Shown in pieces: positions 53,256-63,800 of a stretch of 64,000 bases of DNA. The notes beneath the pieces are model-generated. The model searched no databases and had not been told where the DNA came from. It saw only the letters and a list, made by a program, of their open reading frames with translations. Source of the DNA: Hyphomicrobiales bacterium (lineage in GTDB: Bacteria > Pseudomonadota > Alphaproteobacteria > Rhizobiales > Kaistiaceae); NCBI GenBank assembly GCA_017305635.1, contig JAFKKF010000013.1, forward strand, positions 310,001 through 374,000, given 5' to 3'. A program made the position numbers and the translations under genes. Numbering within the stretch: position 1 is the stretch's first letter; each line of letters begins with the position of its first letter.

Positions 53256-54281
53256 TCAGCGGTAGAGGCGGAGCGCGGCCACCCGGTCCTCGCCACGGAA
53301 GGCGTCGGCAGGGACGAGCCCGGCAACGGTATCGGATTCGTAGCGCGCCTCCAGGGCGAATGCCTCGGTCGCGAGCACGGTGCCGGTTTCGGTACCCGCG
53401 AGGTTGCCGGCGCCGTGGAGGGCGAGCACCGCGTCCTCGGCGGGCCTACCCGCCTCGTCGCATACCAGCCCGAAATCGCAGACCACGCGAAGCGACGGCG
53501 CCGATGCGAGGCGGGCACCGGCGATCGCGTCGCTGGCGAGATCGTAGAGCACCGCCTCGCCATCGCCGGCGAGCGCGAAGCGCGGGCGGGCTTCGCCGAG
53601 GGCCGGGCGGATCGCGGCGATGCGGGCTGCGCCTTCGGGACCCGCGGGGCGCAGGAAGAGGACCGGGAGCAGGCCGGTATGCCGTCTGGCGCCATTCGTC
53701 CCGTGGGGGCGGCGCGCGCCGGCGAAGGGCAGCGAGACGAGCCGGCGGCCCCGCGCGCGCCAGTCGGCTTCCGAGGTAGTCGTGCCGCCGGCACCGGGAC
53801 TGCCGCCATCATCAGTGATGGCGAGCATGAGGCAGGTGCCACCCGTGCGATCGGCGGCGAGAAGTGCGGCGGCCGCCGCCTCGCGGAAGGCGGTGCGGTA
53901 CCAGGCGTCGCGCTGCCAGGCCGGCGGGTCGATGGACGAGACACGTAGCGAGGCGGCGCCCGCGAGCGCCGCGCGGTAGCGCGCGTTCCAGCGGGCGGGA
54001 GCATCCGACGGATTGCCGATCGCCACGGAACTCGCCTCGAAAGCATCGGCATCGAAGGGCAGGACGACGTGGACCGGCAGGCGGAGCGCGGCGCCCGCCT
54101 CGGCGAAGAGAATGTCGGCGCCGGCAGCGAGGCCGCCATGGAGTGCGGTGACGCCCTCGCGGCGGCAAAGCTCGGCAATGGCGGGAACCAGTCGCGTCTC
54201 CTCGGCCGCCTGCGCGGCCGAATCCATGTCGCTTCCGCGGAAGATATGGCCGGCAAATACGGCCGTCACGGGCGTCGTCAT
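53256..54281 (-). CDS. SLOG-like Rossmann protein with degenerate C-terminal cyclase-like segment
   Basis: A 341-residue cytoplasmic protein. Residues about 5-190 look like the Rossmann-type module found at the head of many TPR or cyclase proteins. The markers are 'AVFAGHIF', then 'LHGGLAAGADILFAEAG', then 'VHVVLPFDADAFEASSV', then 'LMLAITDDGGSPGAGGT'. The GG-x3-GAD turn resembles the nucleotide-ligand site of SLOG proteins. Residues about 255-325 align by eye with the end of class III nucleotide cyclases ('FGLVCDEAGRPAED', 'TGTVLATEAFALEA') but lack the metal-binding Asp pair and most of the fold. The ATG overlaps the kinase stop as ATGA, so the two are coupled. Likely a sensor of a nucleotide signal; family assignment is moderate. 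Confidence 0.6.
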   Translation of the reverse strand: MTTPVTAVFAGHIFRGSDMDSAAQAAEETRLVPAIAELCRREGVTALHGGLAAGADILFAEAGAALRLPVHVVLPFDADAFEASSVAIGNPSDAPARWNARYRAALAGAASLRVSSIDPPAWQRDAWYRTAFREAAAAALLAADRTGGTCLMLAITDDGGSPGAGGTTTSEADWRARGRRLVSLPFAGARRPHGTNGARRHTGLLPVLFLRPAGPEGAARIAAIRPALGEARPRFALAGDGEAVLYDLASDAIAGARLASAPSLRVVCDFGLVCDEAGRPAEDAVLALHGAGNLAGTETGTVLATEAFALEARYESDTVAGLVPADAFRGEDRVAALRLYR

Positions 54282-56104
54282 TCCGGGCGCGGCCCGAGGC
54301 GTGCCGCGGCCGCGCGGAATGTCTCGGCGGTGGCGGCGAGGTCGCGCGGGCGGCGCTCCGGCCGGCGATCGGTCATGGCGGCGATCAAATCGACAATGTC
54401 CTGGTTGGGGTCCTTCGCCTTCTGCAGCCAGCCGCGCGCCGGCGCGGGCGGCGCGACGAGGCTCCAGATCTCCTCGGCCATGCGGCCGAGGGCGAAGATA
54501 TCCTCGGCCCCGAACGCCGCCTCTCCGCTTCTCAGCGAGAGGTCGGTGACTTCCGGAGCGAGATATTTCGCCGTGCCCATGCCCGGCATCGCCTCGACGA
54601 CGCCGCGGAGCGACGAGATGCCGAAATCGAGAATCACCGGTCGGTCGTCGCGGACGAGCACGTTTTCCGGCTTGAGGTCGCGGTGCACGAGGCCGGCGCG
54701 GTGGAGCCCGGCGACGATCACGATGGTCGCGGCGAGGAGCGGCAGCAGGCGGGGGCGCGCCGAGGCATCGTCGATGACCTCGCGGAAGCCGCGCCCCTCG
54801 ACGAAGTCCTCGACGAGGACGAGGTCGTCATCGGCGCCGATGTTGAGATAACGCACGCGGACGATTCCCGGCAGGCGGAGGCGCGCATCGATCAGGATCT
54901 CGCGGCGGAGCGATTCGAGAATGCCGGCACGGTCGCTGACGCTCTCGTCGAAGCGGAAGCGCTTCAACGCCACCTCCTCGCCGGTATCGAGGTCGAAGGC
55001 ACGATAGACGGTCGCAGTACCACCGGAGCCGGCCGCCTTCACGACGAGGAAGCGCTCGGCCGCCCGATCGTCGCCGGCGGCACGGGCGAGCTTCAGCATC
55101 TCGTTCGCCGGCATCAGGCCGGCAATGTGCTTGCGGACGCGGTCGGCCATGGAGGGCAACTCGCGGCTGACCGCGCGGCGGAGCGCGGCAAGGATCATGT
55201 CCTGCGCCTCCGCCTCGCGGCCGAGAGCATGGAGCGCCTCGGCGAGCGCGATGCGCGCATCGATCTCGTGGCGCGGCAGCTCGTCGGCAGCGAAACGATG
55301 GGCGACCTTGCCGAGCAACGCCACGGCGCCTTCCGGGTCCCGCCCGATCCGCAGCGTGCCGGCGAGGAGCGCATGCTCGGCCCATTCGAAGCGCGCCTCA
55401 TCGACCAGCGGACTCGATGCCAGCTCCTTCGCAATCGCCTCGGCCTCGGGATCGCGTCCGAGGCCGGCGAGGGCCCATGCTTCCTCGAGCTTCAACAGGA
55501 ACTGCAGGCGCGGTCGGTCGGCCGGCACCAGCGGAGCAGCGAGGGCGACCGCGGCGAGCGCCTCCTCGGGCCGCTCCAGTGCATTGAGGACCTGGCAGCG
55601 ATTGATCTCCAGCCGCGCGCGCTCGTAGGCGGAGAGCGTTCCCCCCGGCGCCGAAGCGACCAGATCGATGAGACGGAGCGCGGCTTCGTAGCGGCCGGAT
55701 TCGAGGTTGAGGCGCGCGGCCTCCGCCACCGTCCCCTCCATGACCTCGCGGCTACCGGTGGCGGCGCCGAAAGCGAAGGCCTCGAGAAGGTCGAGCGCGG
55801 CGGCGCGGGTATCACTTCGCCAGGCGTTCACCACGGCTGCGGCGGCCGCGATGGCGGCAAGCTGGCCCTGGTCGCCCCGGCGCCGGGCGATCTCGCGCGC
55901 CTCGACAAGCGTCACCATGGCGGTCTGGAAGAGGCCGAGGCGATTCTCGACCACCGCGCGCATGGCGAGGTAGCGGGACTGGAGCGGGTCGCCGGCCGCG
56001 ATGTCCAGCGCCGTCACGGCCGCCATGAGCTCCTCGCTCGAGCGGCGGTTCTCGCGAACCTCCGCCTCCAGCGCGGCCAAAGCCTCTTCGTCGCCCCCCG
56101 GCAC
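54278..56104 (-). CDS. TPR-containing Hanks-type Ser/Thr protein kinase
   Basis: A 608-residue cytoplasmic kinase. Residues about 1-330 are tetratricopeptide-like helical repeats; the kinase domain follows (about 345-600), the reverse of the common kinase-first order. The Gly-rich loop 'KAAGSGGTATVYRAF', Lys381 ('VALKRF'), Asp476 of 'HRDLKPENVLV', Asp493 of 'LDFGISS' and 'YLAPEV' are all present, so it should be active. No membrane helix. The TPR half probably binds a partner or the STAND protein. It lies 87 bases after the trypsin gene and overlaps the SLOG gene. The FHA protease encoded convergently is an obvious phospho-reader for it. Confidence 0.92.
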   Translation of the reverse strand: MPGGDEEALAALEAEVRENRRSSEELMAAVTALDIAAGDPLQSRYLAMRAVVENRLGLFQTAMVTLVEAREIARRRGDQGQLAAIAAAAAVVNAWRSDTRAAALDLLEAFAFGAATGSREVMEGTVAEAARLNLESGRYEAALRLIDLVASAPGGTLSAYERARLEINRCQVLNALERPEEALAAVALAAPLVPADRPRLQFLLKLEEAWALAGLGRDPEAEAIAKELASSPLVDEARFEWAEHALLAGTLRIGRDPEGAVALLGKVAHRFAADELPRHEIDARIALAEALHALGREAEAQDMILAALRRAVSRELPSMADRVRKHIAGLMPANEMLKLARAAGDDRAAERFLVVKAAGSGGTATVYRAFDLDTGEEVALKRFRFDESVSDRAGILESLRREILIDARLRLPGIVRVRYLNIGADDDLVLVEDFVEGRGFREVIDDASARPRLLPLLAATIVIVAGLHRAGLVHRDLKPENVLVRDDRPVILDFGISSLRGVVEAMPGMGTAKYLAPEVTDLSLRSGEAAFGAEDIFALGRMAEEIWSLVAPPAPARGWLQKAKDPNQDIVDLIAAMTDRRPERRPRDLAATAETFRAAAARLGPRPE

Positions 56105-56173
56105 TGCGTCTTCCTTCTAGCGCGAACCCGCGCCGCGAGCCTGTTGCTCGGGCGCGGGCGCGATCATCCAACC

Positions 56174-56193
56174 AGGCGGCAAGCCTGCCGCCT
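56174..56193 (-). terminator. Hairpin at the end of the trypsin gene
   Basis: aggcggca (56174-56181) and tgccgcct (56186-56193) form a perfect eight-bp stem with a four-base loop that overlaps the stop codon of the trypsin gene. No T-run, so it may be a partial terminator or a stabilising 3' stem between trypsin and kinase. Confidence 0.35.
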
Positions 56194-57076
56194 ACTTGTT
56201 CTTCTGGATCGTTGCGCGGATCCAGTCATTGTAGTTCGAGACGCGCGAATAGATGCCCGGGAAGGCCGGGTTGCCGCACTGGTCGCCCCAGGAGACGACG
56301 CCGATCTGGACGAAGCCGCGCGAATTGTCGGCCGGCGCGACCAGCGGACCGCCCGAATCACCGTAGCAGGAATCCTTCACGCCGGCCGGCTCGCCGGCAC
56401 AGATCTCGGCCCTGTCCGAAATGTCCTTGCCGAGCTCCTTGTAGGCGGCGGCGCAATCGCTTTCCGGAATGATCTTGACCTGCACCTCGTGGAGCATCAG
56501 CGGCCACTTGAGGGCCATCTGCTTCTCCTTGAGGAGCTTCATGGTGGACAGGTCGCCATTGTCGCTCTTGGCGGCCTCGAAGACCTTGAAGTCCCACAGC
56601 GCGCCCCAGCCGGTGACGGTGGCGACGGTGCCTTCCTTCGCGAACTTCGCCTCGATCTCCGGGTCGGCAAGCGGGATCCACTTGGCGTCCTTGACCGGCG
56701 TCTTCAGCTTGATCAGGGCGAAGTCGGCCTTGCCGGTCTTGTCGTAGTCGGGATGGGCGATGACCTTCTCGACCTCGACGCGGGTCAGCTTCTCACGGTT
56801 GTTGTTGCCGTAGCCGACGGCGATCTTCTGGGTGACCTCGCCGCCATCATAGACGCAGTGGGCGGCGGTCAGGACCCAACTCGGCGAGATGAACGACCCG
56901 CCGCAGAAGCCGTACTTGTCGTTGATGTCCTCGAGGATACGGACCTGCCAGGGGAAGGCCCCCTCGGCCGCCGGCTCGCCGCCGACGATGTAGTCCGTCG
57001 AGGTCTGCGCCCCGGCAAGGCTCACGGCCGCTGCCAGGATCAGGCCGGCGCCGGCGAAGGCGGAAACGGTTCTCAT
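56192..57076 (-). CDS. Secreted S1A trypsin-like serine protease
   Basis: A 294-residue exported protease close to animal trypsins. The signal peptide spans 1-23 (SLAGA). A six-residue propeptide ends in Tyr29, followed by the zymogen N-terminus IVGG (30-33). The triad is His73 ('TAAHC'), Asp118 ('ADFALI') and Ser241 ('CYGDSGGP'). Asp235, six residues before the Ser, predicts cleavage after Arg or Lys. Cys58/Cys74 and further pairs give the usual disulfides. I start at ATG 57076; a GTG just before it is equally placed relative to aaggag. The Tyr before IVGG means it cannot activate itself as trypsin does and would need another protease. It is the first gene of the trypsin-kinase-SLOG operon. 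Confidence 0.93.
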   Translation of the reverse strand: MRTVSAFAGAGLILAAAVSLAGAQTSTDYIVGGEPAAEGAFPWQVRILEDINDKYGFCGGSFISPSWVLTAAHCVYDGGEVTQKIAVGYGNNNREKLTRVEVEKVIAHPDYDKTGKADFALIKLKTPVKDAKWIPLADPEIEAKFAKEGTVATVTGWGALWDFKVFEAAKSDNGDLSTMKLLKEKQMALKWPLMLHEVQVKIIPESDCAAAYKELGKDISDRAEICAGEPAGVKDSCYGDSGGPLVAPADNSRGFVQIGVVSWGDQCGNPAFPGIYSRVSNYNDWIRATIQKNK

Positions 57077-57317
57077 CACGGAATTCACTCCTTGGTGCTC
57101 AGTTGCGTTCCGGAGTCCGCGGACCGTGCCGGGCTCCATGCAAGCCATCGACCGTGCGGGCGAGACTAGCCGAGGGATTCAGGCAGTGCCACCCGCTTCG
57201 TGGCGGTCGATTGACCGCCAGATCATGGCGCCATTGCAGCCGAACAAGCCCGGCGGCCCGCAGCGGGGAGAGATGACCATATTTGTCATCGATGCGGCGC
57301 GCTGTGTCGAAAATCAC

Positions 57318-57346
57318 TTAGCCAGCCAAGCCGGTTCGTGTATAGG
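57318..57346 (+). promoter_or_regulatory. Possible promoter of the SLATT gene
   Basis: TTAGCC (57318-57323) and TATAGG (57341-57346) are separated by exactly 17 bases, and the -10 element lies 25 bases before the ATG. The -35 is weak. The 295-base gap between the divergent trypsin and SLATT genes holds no gene. Confidence 0.3.
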
Positions 57347-57371
57347 GCGCCGCAACCGACGTACGGACGGA

Positions 57372-57839
57372 ATGATGACAGAAGAAAGCAAGACCCCGGG
57401 CGCGACCCCGCCCATCGCGATCGCCGACTACCTGAAGAACCGGCTCGATCCGCAGATCGCGTGGTACGAGGCGAAGTCGCGCAAGGCGAAGAGCACCTAT
57501 TGGTGGTTCACCATCGTCCAGTTCGCCGGCACGGCGCTGGTGCCGGTGCTGAATTCGCTCTCCGCCTTCGACCGCAATTTCCTCTTCGTGTCGTCGGGCT
57601 CGGCGGCCTGCGCCGCCTTCGCGACGGGCTTCCTCGTCCTGCAGCGGCCGATGGAGCACTGGCTCCGCTACCGCAATGCCGCCACCACGCTCGCCGGCTT
57701 CCGCACGCGCCACGCCTACCAGACCAAGCCCTTCGATTCCGGCGACATCGACCGCCTGCTCATCGACATGGCCGAGCACGAGATCGCGACGGAGAACGAT
57801 ACCTGGGCGGTCGAGATGCGGCGGACCGGCAGCAAGTAG
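57372..57839 (+). CDS. SLATT/DUF4231 two-transmembrane protein
   Basis: A 155-residue membrane protein. After a short polar N-terminus comes the family start 'YLKNRLDPQIAWYEAKSRKAKSTYWWF', then two hydrophobic helices (about 45-65 and 70-95) and a cytoplasmic helical tail containing 'RPMEHWLRYRNAATTLAGFR' and the acidic 'DRLLIDMAEHEIATEN'. This is the DUF4231 form of SLATT domains, which are predicted pore-forming effectors working with SLOG or nucleotide-signal systems. Two adjacent ATGs (57372, 57375) are possible starts. It ends 19 bases before the convergent stop of the giant STAND-like gene. Confidence 0.87.
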   Translation: MMTEESKTPGATPPIAIADYLKNRLDPQIAWYEAKSRKAKSTYWWFTIVQFAGTALVPVLNSLSAFDRNFLFVSSGSAACAAFATGFLVLQRPMEHWLRYRNAATTLAGFRTRHAYQTKPFDSGDIDRLLIDMAEHEIATENDTWAVEMRRTGSK

Positions 57840-57858
57840 CCTTGCGGAAGGGCCCGGC

Positions 57859-60800
57859 CTAACGCGTGGTGACCGCGAGCAGGTCGATGATCTTGCGCTC
57901 GAGGTCGCTGGTGATCGTCGCCGGGCGCTGTTCCTGCCAGGCTTCCGCCTCGGCGGTCACGGCGGCGAGGTCGGTGGCGGCGAGGCCGAGCGCGGCAAAC
58001 GCCGCCTCGGCGGCGTCGGCGTCCGACGCCCGGCCGGCGGCGGCGAAAAGCCGGCCCGCGACCTTCAGGTGGAGCGCACGTTCGCGCACCGGCAGGCCGG
58101 CATCGGCGCCGAGATCGGCATGGGCCTCGGCCACGCCGAGCGCCGCGGCCTTGCCGGCAAGCCAGCGGAACGTCGCCTGCCGCTCGGGCGTCACCGCGCC
58201 CTCCCTCAGCCATGGCGCGATGTCCGGGTAGCCCTTCAGGAGGGTCAAGCCGGCATAGGTGGTCCACAGGTTGTCGGCGATCTCGTAGCGATTGTCGGGG
58301 ACGGCCGGGAGACGGCCCGTGGTCAGCGTCACGCTGAGGTTGTGATAGGCGATGGCGACGCCCTGGCGGGCGGCCGAGAGCAGGAGGTTGGTGACCTTGT
58401 CGGCATTGGCCGCCCAGTCCTGCCGCCGCGCGGACAGGGCGCGCGCGCGGAAATAGAGATTGCGCGGCGTCGTCTCCGGGCACTCCGCCAGGATGCGGTC
58501 GACACGCAGGCTTTCCGACCCGACCGGAAGGGCATTGCGCTCGACGTCCGAGGCGTGGCTGGCGAGCGTATCGCAGATGCCGGGCTCGCCATTGGCGCCG
58601 TCGATGATGCGCGCCGCGGCGCCGAGGGAGGCAACCGTATAGCCCCACAGATAGTCGGCCCTGCGGTCCATGTACCAGTTGGCGGAAGCGGGCTCGACAA
58701 GCCCCCGCCGGGTCGCATCGGCAACGACCGCCTCGCGCTCGGCGGCAAAGGTGAGCGCGTCGAAGGCGAGATCGACGGCCTTCGCCCGATCGTAGGAAGG
58801 ATCGGTCGCCAGCACCTTGTTGCCGGAGAGCGGCTCGATGGAAAGCAGGTCGCGGACGGCGACGCTGAGGAACCGCGTCAGGCCGTTGAAGACCAGCCGC
58901 TGGCGATAGGTCTTCGAAACGCCCCGGTCGAGGCTCGCGAAATCGGGATCGTTGACGACGGCAAGATAGGTCGCGATGCCACGATCGGCCCAGGTCTTCC
59001 AGTCGCGGGCGCCGGAGCGGATCATGAGGTCAGCGTGGTCGGTGGTCGCCTGGGCCAGGAGGAACATGTCCCAGAGGCCGATGCGGCCGGCCTTTCGTGC
59101 CGCCTCGAAATCGGCGATGGCGTCCTCGAGCCAACGCGCCTTGGCGGCGGGCGTCGCCTCGGGCGGGCGATTGTCGTCGAGCTGCGCCATCCAGAAGCGG
59201 ACACGCCCGCGGAGCGCCAGCCACTTGGGATCGCCGGGCTTCGCCTCGAGCCGCGCGGTGAAGAAGCGCTCGGCCGCCATCAATTCGTCGAGGAACTCGC
59301 GCGGGGAATCGTCGACGGCACGGTTGCGCGAGGAATAGTCGAAATCGAGGAAGCCGAAGGCGAGGTCGGAGAAATCCCCGCCGGTCGCATTGGCGGCGTC
59401 GGGCGTGGCGAGCAGCTTCAGCGCCGAGGTCACCTCGCGGCGCGCATCGACGTCGTAGACGATGGGCGACGGGAAGTTGCGGTCGATCACCGAAAGGACG
59501 GCGCCGGCGGCGAGCATGTGCGCCGACTCGTCGCCGAGCGCCAGAAGCTCGCCGCGCAGGCGGCGGGCATCGTCGAGCGTGCCGACATAGAGCCGGAGCG
59601 CGGTCCGGAAATGCTCCGCCGCGGCCGCCTTGTCGCTGTCGCGCTGCTCCTTGCCGAAAGCCTCCTCGACCAGGGCAAGGAGCGGGTTGAGCCGGGCCGG
59701 ATCGGCCGAAGCGGCCTGGACCTTGGCCAGCCAGGCAGCGGCCTGGCCGAGCGACGCCTCGCGCGTCGGCGCCTCCGGCGCCTGGCCGCGGGCCTGCTCC
59801 TCGGCGAAGGAAACGGCCTGCACGTCGGCATAGGTCTTCAGCACCTCGGCATCCGAGAGGATGCGGCTGAGGGCGATGCGCCGCTCGCGCAGCGCCGCCG
59901 GCACCGGCGCTCCGAGGGTCTTCAGGATGCGCTCGGCAAGAGCATAGTCGAAGAGCGCGCCGGTCAGCGTCCGCGCATCGCCGCCGTTCCGTTCGGCCAT
60001 GATGGCGAGGAGCCAGTGATCGAAGGGATCGAGGCCGCCATGGGCGGCATCGGTCCCGGTGAGCGCGGCGGCCGCCTTCGGGTCGAGCGCCCCGCCATTG
60101 GCGACGCCTTCCACCGAGCCGCCCGAGGGCTTCAGGCCGAGATTGGGATCATAGGCGAGGATCGCCGCGGCGGCGTCCGGCATGACGCGGCGGATCGTGT
60201 TGACGAGGGCGGCGCGGGCGAGCTCGTCGGCGCTCGCCAGCTTCAGCAGGCCGACGATGCCGTCATTGCCCTCGGCGCCGCCGGCATCCGCGGCGATGGT
60301 CGCATCGACGATCCTGCGGCGGCGGTCGTCGGTGGCGCAGGCGGTGTTGACCGCATCGAGGAGGCCCTCGGCCAGGCCACGGTCGATGGAGCGGATCAGC
60401 ATCATCAGCGCCGGCTCGCAAGCGAATTCCTCGGTGTCGTCGGAACCGTCGCCGGAGAGCGACGCGGCGTGGTTCCTCAGGATCTCGAAGCCGAGGCTGA
60501 GGTCGCCGCCCTGCCCGGCCGGCCGCTCCTCCTCGCGCATGCTGGCGAGGACGAGGGCATCCTCATCCTTCTTCGGCGGCTGCGGGTCGGCGAAGATCTG
60601 CAATCCGTCGGCGAAGGAGACGACCTCGCCGCTCTTCAGCTGGCCGCCGATGGCGAGGCCGGGAACGATGAACTCCGTCTTCAGCTCGCCATTCGACAGC
60701 GCGTAGCCGACCGAGGCTTGGGGCACCGCGAGGATGATGCGATCGTTGAAGGCGGACATGAAATCGGGATTGTGGATGCCGACCACGGTGGTCGGGACAT

Positions 60801-63800
60801 CGGCGGCCGAGGTGCCGCCGGCGGTCGGCGCATTGGACGAGCCGCCGATGTCGGAGCGGCGGACCGACAGGTTGCCGTCCTCGAACAGGACGGCGAAGCG
60901 GTCCTTCGGCATCGGCGCGAGGCCGACGATCGAGGGCTGGTCGGGCTGCTGCGAGAGCAGGATGCGCGTGCTCCAGGCGCCGTCATCGCCGCGCGCGACG
61001 AGGCCGACCGAGCGCCGCGTGCGCAGGTAGATCCTGCTGCCCGTGGGATCGGCATAGGCCTCCTGCAGCACGGTCTCGAGATTGTGGGGCACGACGATCG
61101 GCTGGACGCCGATCGTGCCCACGCTGCCGGCCGCGTCGCGGGAGATCAGCCATAGCTTGTTGCCGGCGGCGACGCCGAGGAAGCGGTCGCCGGTGGTGCC
61201 AAGCGGCATCAGCTTGGCGAAGTCGAAGGGCACCTGCTGGTCGGCGGCGTCGCCGGCGGGACCGGCCGACGCGGCGATGGCGCGATCGCGGACGATCCGC
61301 GACCCGTCGCGGGCGATCAGCATGATCTGATAGTTGGTGACGACGAGAAGCCGGTTGCCGTCGGCGGTGAAGGCGGCGCGGAGGAAGCGGCAGGGATCGC
61401 TGCCGGAGGGCTGCATCCGGTCGTCGCGCGGAATCTCGCAGCGGAGCGCCGCCGGATAGCCGGCCTTGCCGCCGAGCGCGAAGGAATCGCGCTCGATGCT
61501 GCGGGCGCCATGATGCCAGGCGAGCACTTCGAGGAACTGACTCTCGACCAGGCCGCGATCGTCGACGAAGACGTTGGCGGCCTGCACAACGTCCTCGCCG
61601 ATGCGCCAGCCGATGATCGAATTGCCGACTCCCACCGGCGCGACCAACGTGTGGACGTCGGTGCGATCGGCGGTGAAGGCGTCGGGGGAGAAGGCGTCGC
61701 CGATGGTGGTGCCGGCGACGGCCGACTTGACGTATTCGTCGCTGAAGCCGTCGAGGCTCCAGGCCGCCGGATGGAAGGTGCGCTCGGCCGTCCGTACCTG
61801 GTCGCCCTGGACGGCCAGCACCAGTACCCGGAAATTGTCGCTGTCGGTCCCGCGCAGCAGCTCGATCTCGCCCGAGGTCGCCATGCGGGCGCTCTCGACC
61901 TGCGCATGGCGCATGCTGCCGACCCAGAGCCGGCTGCCCGAGGCGGCATCGACGAGGGCCAGGCACTCGTTGTCGGAATGCCTGGCATCCGGCAGCGGCG
62001 CGGCATCGGCCTTCCGCTGCATCCAGCTGTCGAAGCGGTCGGGAAGGCCGCCCGGCACCTCGGGACAGGAGCCGCGATAGGTGGCGAGGAGATACCGGTC
62101 GCCGACCAGCCGGGCATTGTCGATCGGCACGCCGGCGAGCAAGGCGCTCGCGCTGCCGCCGGCGGTGTCGATCTCGGTCAGGCGGCCGCCGATCAGCGCA
62201 TAGATCCGGCTGCCGGCGGCGCCGGCGAAACGGGCCGGCCGGGAATCGGAGGAACCGGCATCGACCTTGAGCGCGACGCGCCAGTTCGCGCCTTCGGGAG
62301 CGAGCACGGCGAGCGATTCGACGTCGCCCGGGCCGGCATAGAGGATTTCGATGCGGCCGCCGTTCGAGCGCACGTCGTCGATGCGGGCAATCGCCGGCAT
62401 GTCGGCGACGGGACCGAGCTCTGCGGCTCCCGGCAGGGCCACCGCCAGCCGCCCGCTGTCGGAGACGAGAAGCGCGACGCCACCGGCTCCTGCCGCCCCC
62501 GACCGCGCCGACAGGAACTCCACCGGCACCTTGTAGCCGGCGGTGATCGCGCCGGTCCGCCGGTCGTTCACGGTCAGGAAGCCCCCCGTCAGGAAGCCGT
62601 TCGTCAGATCGCCGTTGCTGTTCTGGGGATAGAGACGGAGCTGGTAACGCGCCAAGGCATGGCTAGGCACCGCCATGCCCTCGCTCTCCGAACCGGAATA
62701 GGGCGCGAGGGGAAGGATATGCTGCGAGTACCAGTCCTGCACGGCGAGCGCCGGACGGAGCTGGTCGAAGAGCGCTTCCGTGGCGTCGCCGGCGACACCG
62801 ACCGAACGCGCGACATCGGCAAGCAGGCTGCCGGCGAGCGACAGGTCGCCGGGCTCGTACTGCCCATCCACGACGTCGCGGTGGTAGAGGTCGATGCGGT
62901 CGGCAAGCGTGCCGGCGAAGAAGCGGAGCGAGGTAAGGAGCACGTCGACGGCGCGGCCGCGCGCCTCGTCGGCGGCGCGACGCTGGTTCTCCGCCTCGGT
63001 CTCGGCCTTCTTGGCGGCGGCTTCCGCGCGCTTGGCGAGGGCGGCGGCGCCCTCGGCGGCCTGGCGTGCCGCAGCCTCGGCGGTTGCCGCCTGCTCCGCC
63101 TGCTGGCGCGCCGCGGCGGCTGCGGCTGCGGACTTCTCCGCCTCGACGCGGCGGGCATCGGCGAGCTCGCTCGCCTTGCGGGCGGAGGCATAGAAGAACG
63201 TGGTCGCGACGGCGCCGCAAAGCGCCAGGATGAGCATGGCGACGAGGCCATAGGCGAGGCGCTGGAGCTGCTTGGAGCGGGCGGCCGCCTCCTGCCCCGC
63301 GATCAGCTGGCGCTGGGCCTCGTCCTCGCGCTTCTTGCGCTCGGCTTCCGCCGCCTCGCTTTGCTCGAGGAAGGCCTTGGCCTCGGCGAAATGGCCGCCA
63401 TAGCGGGCGGCCCAAGGCTCGGCCGGGCTCTCGGCGCGCCACCAGGCGGCGATGTTGGCGAGGTCGAGGCCGGTGAGCAGCCCGCCGCGCTTTTCGGCGA
63501 AGCGGGTCGTGCTGGCAGTGAGCTGCTGGTAGACGTCCGCCGAGCGCGCCTCGTCGGCGACGCATTGCGAGAGCCGCCGCCACTGGCGGATGAGGCTCTC
63601 GTGCGAGATGTCGACAATGGTGTCGTCGTTCAGCGGCTCGGACGTGTCGGGGACGATGAAGTTGCGGCCGGGCGCACGGAAGGCGTCGAGCACCGCCTGC
63701 ACCGATTCGCGGCGGCCGTTAGCGAGCGCAACCAGGTCGCGGAACGCGGTCGGGCGGCGGATGGCGTCCATCGCCGTCTTGCCGGTGACGAGGCTGCGGA

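Noticed and set aside
57676-61155. Long plus-strand open frame within the giant STAND gene and beyond the SLATT gene
   Set aside because: Low-complexity Arg/Gly/Glu product in another frame, antisense to a protein with recognisable modules; a GC artefact.
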